Source: Xanthoparmelia taractica | Taxonomy: Eukaryota > Ascomycota > Lecanoromycetes > Lecanorales > Parmeliaceae | Assembly: GCA_033085395.1 (NCBI GenBank) | Contig: JANQBS010000154.1 | Coordinates: 31,639-95,638, forward strand | DNA: 64,000 bases | Direction of reading: 5' to 3' | Shown here: one piece after another, positions 55,068 to 64,000 of the stretch | Layout: every line of letters starts with the position of its first letter | Position numbering within the stretch: position 1 is the first letter of the stretch | The notes under the pieces: generated by a model | Database searches by the model: none | What the model saw: only the letters and a program-made list of their open reading frames with translations | Told to the model about the DNA's origin: nothing | Position numbers and translations under genes: made by a program

Positions 55068-55564
55068 GGCGAAATATAATGAAATAGAGGCCTTTGGGTG
55101 AAGACGATATACGTAACTGCACTGAGAGGCAACGAGAGAAAGCACAAAACAGGGCGGACAGAGAGAGTAAAGAGAGCAGGTAGAAAGATCAGGAACAATT
55201 CCAAACCTTCGACTGAGAATCGGGTTGAAGAATGAGACGTTTTGCGAAGCCGTCTATTTGTAAGCAGAGTGATGTAATTGAAAAAGTCTTGACGGCACCA
55301 CTTCTGTGCCTCCAATCTGTCTGTCCTTCTGCGGCTAGTCAAGCTGTGTTGAGAGCTTCTCTTACTCCAATTTACTTGGATGGTCAACGGTTGGTCTGAC
55401 ACGGTGGATGCAAATCACCAAGTCATCGAACCTCGGAACCCTCAGAAGATGCTGAATCGAGCCAGGTCGGTAGGCTAAACATCGGGTTTCATAAATTATA
55501 TGGTCAGCTTACGAAGTAAAGGGTAAAGTAGAGACCATCATATTATTGTAATTCCACTGCAAGC
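55068..55564. promoter_or_regulatory. Divergent region pseudogene / RQC2
   Basis: Upstream DNA of both genes. TTACGAAGTAAAGGGTAAAG at 55510-55529 resembles the recurrent motif. No other feature was seen. Confidence 0.4.
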
Positions 55565-58500
55565 ATGAAGCAAAGATTCTCATCTCTAGACGTCAAGGTG
55601 AGCCTCTGAAGTGCCCACAATCTTTATGCTTGTAATGCTAAGTAGCCCAAGGTCATTGCTCAAGAGTTATCATCCACGCTCTGCACCCTGCGTCTTGCCA
55701 ATGTCTACGATCTTTCATCTGTGAGTGACTCCTTTCGCTTAGCCTACAGATTGCGCTGATATGCCTTTCGTAAGCGAATTTTCCTCCTGAGATTCGCCAA
55801 ACCGGACCAGCGTGAATCCTTGGTGATCGACTCCGGTTTTCGATGTCATCTCACAAAGTTTACCAGGGCTACGGCTGCTACCCCCTCGGCTTTTGTTGCA
55901 CGGCTACGGAAGTTTCTGAGGACGCGAAGGGTTACTGCCGTTTTACAGGTTGGTGAGTTATCTTTGAGCTATTTTCTCCCCCTTTGCGCTACATTCGAAG
56001 CTGAACAGCTTCTCGCGGAATCCTGTCGCCCTCGGGACATGTTTCATGGTTCAACTGTGATGCCATAAGGAGTAAACTGAAGCTGACAGCACTCAGGTAC
56101 GGACAGAATCATTGAGATTCGATTTAGCGATGGCCAATGTAAGCAGATCTTGCAGTCAATGCAGAACAATTTGAACAGGAATATTGCGACTTATTTCAAG
56201 TATCTGATAAGCGAGAGACTTCTCGGGTATCAGATTTTGAATTTGTAGAGGGAATGCTAATGCTTGCACCTACAGACCGGCTATTCCTCGAATTCTATGC
56301 TGGAGGCAACATCGTCCTCACAGACAGAGATCTGGGGGTCATCAGCTTGCTTCGCATCGTTGTGGAAGAGCAAGAGCAGCTGCGTGTAGGGTTGAAGTAT
56401 TCGCTAGAGAATCGCCAGAACTACCATGGTGTTCCAGCTTTAACATCAGACAGAATCAGTGCAGGTTTGCAGAAGGCCGTCAGCAAGAAAGATGGAGAGA
56501 CTACAGCACATCAGGATAAGTCGAAGAAAAGGCCAGGCGATGCTCTGCGCAAAGCCCTGGCAAATTCTTTGAACGAGTTTCCACCAATGTTGATCGACCA
56601 CACGCTGCGAGTGGCTGCACTTGACCCCAATAGTCTTCCCGAAGACGTGCTGAAAGACCCTCTCTTGATGGAAAGGCTCGTTGTAGCATTGGGGGAAGCG
56701 CAAAAGGTTGTAGACAGCCTAACGACCTCAGCCACATGCAAAGGTTACATAATTGCAAAACCTGCAAATAAAGCATCTGCTGCGGTCCAAGACCCAGTTT
56801 CAGATGATGGCACAGCTACGGGACACAGTCTCATGTACGAGGATTTCCAACCTTTTCGCCCTCAACAATTTGAGGACAATCCCAATATTACAATACTCAA
56901 GTTCGACGGCTTCAACAGGACTGTTGACGAGTTCTTTTCCTCTATTGAGTCACAAAAGCTCGAGTCCCGTCTCACAGAGCGGGAAGAGAATGCGAAGAGG
57001 AAGCTTGAGACAGCAAAGCTGGATCATCAGAAACGTATCGGCGGACTGCAGCAGGCCCAGGAACTCAATATTCGGAAAGCGCAAGCTATTGAAGCCAACT
57101 TGCAGAAGGTACAAGAGGCCACTGCAGCTGTGAATGCTCTGATAAGTCAGGGTATGGATTGGGAAGAAATCGCACGCTTGATTGAGATGGAACAGAGACA
57201 CAAAAACAATGTCGTCGCAGATATGATCAAATTACCACTAAAACTCTACGAAAATACTACAACTTTACTTCTGTCAGAAGCAACCTACGAAGACGAAAGT
57301 GATTTCGACGGGGTTGAGACCGGAAGCGATATCTCAGAGAGTGAGGACGATCTCGAAACCAGCTCGAAGGCGGCCAAGGTTCCTAAGCCCGCAGACAAGC
57401 GTCTTGCTGTAGACATCGACTTGGCGCTCTCACCCTGGTCAAATGCCCGGCAATATTACGAACAGAAAAAGTCTGCAGCCGTAAAGGAACAGAAGACTCT
57501 ACAATCGTCCGAGAAAGCTCTGAAAAGTACAGAGAGGAAGATCAGTGCTGCCCTCAAGAAAGGATTGGAGCAGGAGAAGGAGGTCATGCGTCCTCAGAGA
57601 AAGGTTTTTTGGTTTGAGAAGTTTATGCATTTCATTTCTTCTGAGGGTTACCTTGTACTGGGAGGGAAGGACGCCCAGCAAAACGAGATATTGTACAAGA
57701 GGTATCTCAGAAAGGGAGATAGATACATTCATGCTGATTTGCATGGAGCCGCATCTGTGATAGTCAAAAACAAACCCAGAAAGTCGGAAAGCCCGATACC
57801 GCCCTCGACGCTCTCACAAGCAGGCACTCTAGCCGTAGCCACTTCTAGCGCTTGGGACTCGAAGGCCGTCATGTCTGCTTGGTGGGTGGATGCAAATCAA
57901 GTATCGAAAACTACTCCCATGGGGGAATTGCTACCAAATGGTAGCTTCGAAATCCGAGGCCAGAAGAATTATCTCCCTCCTGCTCAACTGGTCCTTGGTT
58001 TTGGGATCATGTTTAGAGTGAGCGAAGAGAGCAAAGCACGCCATCTTAGGCATAGGATCCAAGATCCCTTAGGTCTTACACCGTCGGAATTTGCGAAAGG
58101 TGTTGGAAACAAAGAAGCGGAACAAGACGTGATGGATGGAAAGGAAAGTCGAACCGACGAGCAAATCACTGAGGCCTATCACGGTGACAACCAAGAACTT
58201 GGGCATAACCCAGACGCAGACGGAGCCGAAAGCAGCAGCGGAGATGATAGCAATAAAGATAACAGCTCAGATCCCATGCGTGACAATCCTCTACAGCCGA
58301 CTGGGGTTCGCCAAAGCGCATTACTTCCGCAAAATCAGGCCAGCGATGTGCTAGCCCAAGACCTAAGCTCTAAATCTAACAAGGCGGCGTTTCGACCGTC
58401 TAGCAAGAGTAGTGATGAGGAAGGTGAAAGTGAGCAGCGGCACCAGACCCCTAGTAATGCTAGCTTGTGTACAGACACTAGTCAGTGTCGTCGCCTCTCC

Positions 58501-59367
58501 ACTGAAGAACGTCAGCTGTTACTCAAAGGTCTCCCGGCAGTAGCAGCATCTACAAACGACTCAGAAGACAAAGCAAACCCCACGCAAACATCAAATACAT
58601 CTACTCAGCCGGAAAGAGGATATCTGCGGCCTCGAGTCCGTGGGAAGCATAGCAAATATCAAAAGCTTAGGGCGAAGTACGCTGATCAAGATGAAGAAGA
58701 TCGCATCCTCGCCATGCGTCTGCTTGGATCAGCTGCTGCTCAAGAAAAAGTTACAGAGGACGCAGTTGCCAAGGCTGACAAGGAGAAAGTGCTTGCGGCG
58801 CATAAAGAGCGGCGACGGAAACAACATGCGCTGGCTGCTGAAAAAGGGAAAGAGGCTGAGGAACTACGCAGATTGGATCTTGAAAAGGGTACCGAGACGT
58901 TGGATGGCAATGAATTTGAGGGGTTAGGCGATCTGGACGCTTTTGTTGGAGCTCCGCGTCCAGGTGACGAGATCCTCGATGCTCTAGTTGTTTGTGGTCC
59001 ATGGGACGCGATTGGAGGAAAATATAAGTGGAGAGTGAAATTGCAGCCGGGTACTACGAAAAAGGGCAAAGTTGTACGAGAGATCCTCGGAAAGTGGAAT
59101 GGTATCGTGGTAGAGAGAGAAAAAGAGAAGAGATCAGGCGCTGGCGACGGAGATGAAGCCATGTTAGGGGAAGAGAAGATTAGAATGCGGGAGGGGGAGT
59201 TGATCAAGGCCATCCGTGAGCCCGAGATCATTGGTGTCGTCCCTGTGGGCAAAGCAAGGATTGTTAATGGTCACGGAGAAGTGGGTGGTAAAGGAAAAGG
59301 CGGAGGAGGAGCAGGGAAAGGCAAGGAGGGAGGGAAAAGCAGTAAGAAGCAGAGGTACCTTAGCTAG
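55565..59367 (+). CDS. RQC2: Ribosome quality control complex subunit 2 (NEMF/Tae2)
   Basis: Five exons, 55565-55597, 55652-55720, 55775-55952, 56097-56138 and 56276-59367, give 1137 residues. The N-terminus MKQRFSSLDVK joined to VIAQELSSTLCTLRLANVYD is that of NFACT-N proteins. Asp9 and the Asp96-Arg97 pair (GTDRIIEIRFSDGQ) correspond to residues needed in yeast Rqc2 for CAT tailing. Coiled-coil segments run at about 260-340 and 420-540. The NFACT-R domain begins near 545 (KVFWFEKFMHFISSEGYLVL, then GGKDAQQNE and DRYIHADLHGAASVIVKNKP). An acidic, Ser-rich linker with basic runs follows. NFACT-C is near 980-1040 (DEILDALVVCGPWDAIGGKY). The protein binds stalled 60S-peptidyl-tRNA complexes, recruits Ltn1 and adds C-terminal tails. 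A single-ORF view starting at 56254 would lose the first 107 residues. Confidence 0.95.
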
Positions 59368-59403
59368 CACGGACCGAACCCAAGGCTTTTCGGCCTCTCC
59401 CTT

Positions 59404-60804
59404 TCAAAGAATAATTTCTGATTCTGCAGCTTTCCGAATTCTGTTCATCACTGCTGCTGCTGCATCGCCATCTGTGTCATCTATACCTTCCACGCAGATA
59501 ATATCGACGCCTTGTTGATCAAGTTCTCGCAAGGCAGAGAACATGCCTCGAGCTATGTCTGCCGTACTAGGGCCTAGGCCAATAGTCCAGATGTCAGTCA
59601 GAGTTTGCTCGGATTCACCACCTAGGTACCCTTGAAAATGCCGGGTAGAAGAGGTGGATGAAAGTGTGTTCTGCTGTCCAAGGTTTTCTATCTCCGTTCT
59701 GGCTTCCAGGCTCTCTCTAGTCTGATGACTGTCTCCATGAAGTACGTGTCGAGGATCGTGTGTCTCTATTTTTCTGATGTCTATGGAAGACTCTAGGCTC
59801 GTCCAGGAAAGCCCTGTCTTCCACGTCTTTGTCCTCAGAATACCAATGTTTCTTCCCCTCAAATAATCCTTAGAGAGCGCGGCATCCAACTGGCCATGAA
59901 ACAGAAGCACCTTTGCATTTGGCGAGTAGTGTTTATATTTCATTCCAGGCGCTCTTGGCACACCACTCTCGGCTCCGTCGTTGTACGCGACCCTCACATT
60001 TTCCCAGCCAGGGCAACATCTCAGCATATCGAGTGATACCCCGCCAGGCCTTAGGATTACTGGGGGAACTGTTAGACCATCTACAACTGTACTCTCCACA
60101 CCGACAGCACAGGGTCCTCCATCGAGTATCAAGTCGATGCGTCCGGAGAGGTCGTGCAGAACATGGGCAGCGGTCGTAGGAGACGGTTTCGAAGAAGCGT
60201 TTGCAGATGGTGCTGCAAGAGGAACATCAGCGAGTTGAATAAGAGCAAGTGCAAGTGGTGATAATGGCATGCGGACCGCGACCGTGGGGAGCGACGTGGT
60301 GACTTCTGACGCCAACGGTGACGGTCTAGGCAAAGGCAGGAGTATGGTGAGTGGTCCAGGCCAAAAGCGAGCAATCAGAGAACGGTAGATCTGTGGAAGC
60401 GGATCTTGGAAGGGATTGGGCGAAGAAGCAGCAGGATCACGACAAATGAGAAGATTGCGAAGCTGGGAGAGTGAGCTAACGTGGACGATAAGAGGATTGT
60501 CAAATGGTCTCTGCTTCGCGTTGTATATCCCACAAACGGCGGAGCTGCGAGTTGCGTCTGCTCCCAGCCCATAGACGGTCTCCGTTGGAAATGCTACCGG
60601 TATGTCACTATCTCGAAGCTGTGACGCAGCTTCCAACATGTTGGCGGCTTCGGGACTATCGTCAGACAATTGAATTTTCCAGTCTCCGAGGAAGTTTTTC
60701 TGGGGATCATCAAAGACGAAGTGGCCGATCTTGGATGCATCCACCTTGAGTACGCGAGTGCTACGCTGCTTTGTTCGTACAACGGCACCGTTTCCTGATG
60801 CCAT
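59404..60804 (-). CDS. SUA5: Threonylcarbamoyl-AMP synthase
   Basis: A 466-residue single-exon protein with a YrdC/Sua5 domain over about residues 55-270 and a C-terminal Sua5 domain. Motifs are PTETVYGLGADA (73-84), KQRPFDNPLIVHV (97-109), RFWPGPLTILLP, VAVRMPLSPLALALI, PLAAPSANASSKPSPTTAAH and GVESTVVDGLTVPPVILRPG, followed by the linker PRAPGMKYKHYSPNAKVLLF that closes over the active site. It makes threonylcarbamoyl-AMP from Thr, bicarbonate and ATP, the first step of t6A37 modification of ANN-decoding tRNAs. The C-terminal domain is extended by a Ser/Thr-rich insertion around residues 350-395. Its stop lies 36 bp from that of RQC2, so the 3' UTRs almost certainly overlap. Confidence 0.95.
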   Translation of the reverse strand: MASGNGAVVRTKQRSTRVLKVDASKIGHFVFDDPQKNFLGDWKIQLSDDSPEAANMLEAASQLRDSDIPVAFPTETVYGLGADATRSSAVCGIYNAKQRPFDNPLIVHVSSLSQLRNLLICRDPAASSPNPFQDPLPQIYRSLIARFWPGPLTILLPLPRPSPLASEVTTSLPTVAVRMPLSPLALALIQLADVPLAAPSANASSKPSPTTAAHVLHDLSGRIDLILDGGPCAVGVESTVVDGLTVPPVILRPGGVSLDMLRCCPGWENVRVAYNDGAESGVPRAPGMKYKHYSPNAKVLLFHGQLDAALSKDYLRGRNIGILRTKTWKTGLSWTSLESSIDIRKIETHDPRHVLHGDSHQTRESLEARTEIENLGQQNTLSSTSSTRHFQGYLGGESEQTLTDIWTIGLGPSTADIARGMFSALRELDQQGVDIICVEGIDDTDGDAAAAVMNRIRKAAESEIIL

Positions 60805-61204
60805 CGTTCAACAAGATCGAAAGTCTTGATTACGTAGATTGCCGTGAAGATCCACACATCTACCGCAACAGAATGGTCGCCTTAAGAGCCGTTAGAGGAG
60901 TACTCAACATCAGTCCGGCGATTGATAGATTCAGGATAGCAGTAACCAAGGCAAGCATCATTGTCAGAATACCTATTGACGTCCGAAATCCGTTGCACCA
61001 CCGATCCCCGCTAGTGCTAAGCCCTACCAATTTGTCCGACGACTACCCGAGCCACGCTCTACTTCTAAGCTCGTTCCTCACTCACCATAGTGTCTCCCTC
61101 TGGTGCTCAATATAGAATTAAGTCGGTTATGCTAGCATATCTGGATCGAGAAAACCAAGTTTGTCCAAAACGCTCGGTCCGTTCCCTTTGTAAGGTACTC
61201 GTAT

Positions 61205-61238
61205 TCCCTGGGATATGCAACTCCCTAGGATATGCAAC
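61205..61238. repeat. 17-bp tandem duplication at the block edge
   Basis: TCCCTGGGATATGCAAC (61205-61221) is followed at once by TCCCTAGGATATGCAAC (61222-61238). The copies differ by one G/A. Confidence 0.8.
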
Positions 61239-61239
61239 A

Positions 61240-61251
61240 TTAGGGTTAGGG
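61240..61251 (+). repeat. Two telomere-type TTAGGG units
   Basis: TTAGGGTTAGGG lies next to GCTAAC at the boundary of the AT block. Two units can occur by chance; the position makes it worth noting. Confidence 0.5.
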
Positions 61252-61259
61252 CTAACATC

Positions 61260-64000
61260 ACTAAAATGCTAATATATTACCAAAATTCTATAATAACTTA
61301 ATACTATTATAATATATAATATTTCTTCTTTATTACTAGTAAGTAGAAATTTAAATTATTATCTTTTAGATTTTATTAGACTTTTAATTTATAAAAATAC
61401 TATTAATACGTCTTCTTCTTCTTTATCTTCTTCTTTCTTTTCTTTCGCTATTCTTCTTCTATTATTTTCGTCTCTTTTATCTCGCTATTCTTACTATAAT
61501 AAAATCTATAATAAAGTTTAAAATAGAATTTATAGAATCTAAGATAAAGAAAGTATTATTAATATTAATAGATCTAGTATAATAAATACGTTTATTATTC
61601 TTCTAATCGAACTTCTATCTCTCTTTATATCTTTAAATAGATATAATTTAAAATATAATAGTTTCTTAAGTTTCTTTTTAAATTACTTAGTAATAAGATT
61701 ATTTAATTATTATTATATAATCTTAAGATTTAAAATCTATTCTTCGTCTTATCTTCGTCTTAGTATTCTTATCTACACTTAGTTTTTTTTTTTTAATTAT
61801 TCTATCTATATTAGACTATTATTTATACTCTTTAATAAGATACTAGCTACTAGAGCGAAGTTGTATACTTTATTAAATTTTTCTAGTAGTGCTAATATTA
61901 GACCTAGCGCTGCATGCGCCTTAGCGCCGACTACTCATGGGTCTAGAGTTCATTGCGGGGTCATGGCGGGGTTCATAACCTAAGGCCTTAGCGAGGCCTT
62001 GGCGATTGTATATCGTTCTCGTATATGCTAGAATTTTCGTGTTTCTTAAAGATTAATTCTATTAGAACTTAATATCTAATAAAGAAATAATTATTATATT
62101 AATTATACGTCTCTTGTATTAACTAGACCGCTTGCTAAGCGCTAGCGAATTAATCTTTTATAATTCTAATCTCTTTATCTTTTAAAGAAAGAGATCTATC
62201 GTCGCTACGATATTAAACTCTTTATCGAATCGAAATAAATATATTTTAGAGCGATATAACTTCGATATTAATTTTTAAGAAGTTACTTTAGAGAATTAAG
62301 CGATTTTAAAGAAATATCTTAAGAACGCTTAAATAGAAAATCGTTATCTAAAGTTAAAATAAGAATTAACTAAGTTACGAATACGTAATAACGTGCTACG
62401 TAACTCGAATTTTTCTATAATTCTTATCGAAGCGATAGCGATTTTGTCTATTATTTTATTTTTTAAAAATATTTTAATTAAAGCGAAAACACTTCGTCTT
62501 AAAAGAATATATTTTTATAAGAATAATAGTAAAGAAAAATATTTACGTTAATTTCGCGAAGTCGAAATTCGATTTCTTATAAATCTCGAGTATTTTATTA
62601 TCGATTAAGCTAAGATTATCTATTATATATAATTCTTAAAAGACGATCTTAATACGTAATAATATAAGTATTTTTAGGCCTATAAATTAAATAAGATTAT
62701 CTTCGAATTTTTTAAATTATTTTTACTTAACTTAATTATAAACTTAATAAATTATTATTTATTTATTTATTAAAAATAAAAAGCGACGAAGTAATAATAA
62801 GATTAAAAGATTTTAATCTTTAAGATCTATCTAAAGAAGTTAAAAGTCTATATATTCTTATTTATAAAGAAGTATCGAGCGAATTTTTTTTTAATTAAGT
62901 TACGATTTAAGCTAAAGAATAAGATTCTTAATATTAATAATATACTTAAGTAGAGAAAAGAAATTCTTATTATAATAATTATATAAAAAATAATTTTAAA
63001 GCGCGCGCGTTTTAGTAATAACGATTTTAAGTTAAAGTAATTAAAGAGATCTAATAAAAATAAGTCTCTAAAAGCTCGAATTTCGAAGTCTATTACGACT
63101 TCGAAAGATAGCGCTAAGTCTAGGCGCACTTAAGAAAAAATTAAGAAACGTAAGATTAAGATCGCTAATTATAATCTTAAAATATTTAGCGTTTATTAAT
63201 ATTATTAGAAATTAGATTATTTGAAATTAAATTATCTTAATAAGAATAAATCGATTACTATCGTCGCGAAAATATCGATAAAAAATAAATTAACTTCGCA
63301 AGCGTCTTTAAAGCGAAATAAGAAAAACGAATAATAGAGATAACTTCTTTTATTATTACGAAGAGATAAATTAAGCTATAGAATAATTAGAGATAATTTA
63401 TTATTTTATTTAATTATAAGACGTATATTAATTTAATTACGTAAAAGTTCGTAATTTAATAAAATCTTTAATTATATATCGCTATTTTATTATAGACGAA
63501 AGCGCTTAGCGAGTAAGATATATACTATTATAATGCTTATTAGCTAAATTATTAAATAGTCGATAATTAAGATTAAGAACGATAGTGTAATATATTATTC
63601 TACGCTATAGATTAAGAAGATCTTAATATTATATTAAATATACTCGCGTTATATTAATTATATATTTTACTTAATTCTATAACGACGCAATAGCGATTTA
63701 AGATTAATATTAAGAAATTTTAAATTAAAGAATCGATTAAATTTACTTAGAGAATCGAGCGAGAGTTAAATATATTTATAATCGTATACGCTACGATAAC
63801 GCGAGACTACGGGTCGGAAAGATGTGATATATTTGATGGTATGGGACTAGTTTTTCAAATATTATATCGAAAGGTATAAGATATCTCATACTCTCATTAA
63901 ATTTTTAATAAATATATTACGTGATGTTTTTTTATATTCTAAAAATACGTAAAAAGCTTAAGCGAACGCTTATATAATTATAAAATTCTATAAATAGATT
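61260..64000. mobile_element. Second RIP-saturated repeat block (runs off the right edge)
   Basis: About 2.7 kb shows the same signature as 13130-16573: extreme AT content, CA and TG nearly absent, CG retained, stops in every frame. A GC-normal island at about 61885-62030 interrupts it, and a milder patch lies at 63790-63850. No protein domain is readable. A 93-codon minus-strand frame near 62848-63129 is composed of Ile/Leu/Phe/Lys, as expected from AT-rich noise. It is most likely a repeat inactivated by RIP; the family cannot be named. Confidence 0.7.
61885..62030. other. GC-normal island inside the second AT block
   Basis: A roughly 145-bp segment with normal composition contains the short inverted repeat AAGGCCT-TAGCG-AGGCCTT (61982-62000) and two TGGCGGGGT/TTGCGGGGT-like runs. 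Its sharp edges suggest a late or short insertion spared by RIP, or an unduplicated remnant. Confidence 0.55.

Larger units (their letters stand above)
60805..61259. other. SUA5 upstream region and edge of AT block
   Basis: No supported gene. It ends with a 17-bp tandem duplication and a short telomere-like motif directly before the AT-saturated block. Confidence 0.5.

Noticed and set aside
62848..63129. 93-codon minus-strand frame in the AT block
   Set aside because: Ile/Leu/Phe/Lys-only composition in RIP-saturated DNA is expected noise.
1..64000. A biosynthetic cluster, CRISPR array, integrated virus or new defence system
   Set aside because: The gene order is ordinary housekeeping content of a filamentous ascomycete. 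No synthase, repeat-spacer array, viral gene or unusual multi-gene module was seen.

Overview
The window is nuclear DNA of a filamentous ascomycete (Pezizomycotina; I cannot place it to order from sequence alone). The reasons are densely packed single-copy eukaryotic genes on both strands, many introns of about 46-90 nt with GTRNGT donors, CTRAY-like branch points and YAG acceptors, fungal-type orthologues (RCR protein, ATG22, Heh/Src1, RTG2, neutral trehalase), and two AT-saturated blocks with the signature of repeat-induced point mutation (RIP). Gene names rest on recognising protein motifs by eye; no search was run. Exon boundaries were worked out by hand from frame, splice signals and family conservation, so several differ from simple open reading frames.

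Layout. 1-1283: 5' part of a UBR1 N-recognin gene (minus), cut by the window edge. 2611-3279: PYM. 3733-5623: HEM14 (minus). 6203-7912: NAB2 (minus), divergent from PRE2 (8248-9268). 9734-12433: a disabled MFS anion-symporter-type gene. 13004-16749: a nested transposon, in which a short TA-flanked MITE with about 105-bp terminal inverted repeats is split by about 3.4 kb of RIP-destroyed DNA. 17088-18704: RTG2, convergent with RPA135 (18840-22535, minus), which is divergent from ARL8 (23139-24057). 24879-25565: RCR-domain membrane protein. 26477-28682: Heh/Src1 inner nuclear membrane protein. About 30071-32184: neutral trehalase, 5' end unresolved. 32588-32937: small orphan gene (minus). 33294-35633: OCT1. 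36002-38198: ATG22 (minus). 39772-42915: MED14. 43517-44179: SF3b p14. 44768-45997: STIMATE-family membrane protein. 46462-47119: RET3. 47426-50753: PMR1 (minus). 51468-53388: cohesin SCC1. 53895-55067: GAL80-like oxidoreductase pseudogene (minus). 55565-59367: RQC2. 59404-60804: SUA5 (minus). About 61260-64000: a second RIP block running off the right edge.

Function. Most genes are housekeeping: proteolysis (UBR1, PRE2, OCT1), RNA and transcription (PYM, NAB2, RPA135, MED14, SF3B6), translation quality and tRNA modification (RQC2, SUA5), membrane traffic and vacuole/Golgi homeostasis (ARL8, RCR, ATG22, RET3, PMR1, STIMATE) and nuclear architecture (Heh, SCC1). They form no metabolic cluster, and their adjacency looks like ordinary fungal gene packing. 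The accessory content is the two AT blocks, the MITE and two pseudogenes, one of which ends about 570 bp from the transposon.

I found no evidence for a new multi-gene system. The points most worth a second look are the nested MITE/RIP structure, the two pseudogenes, the 20-24 nt microexons, the atypical N-terminus of the trehalase, and a recurrent GTAC-centred motif in intergenic DNA.
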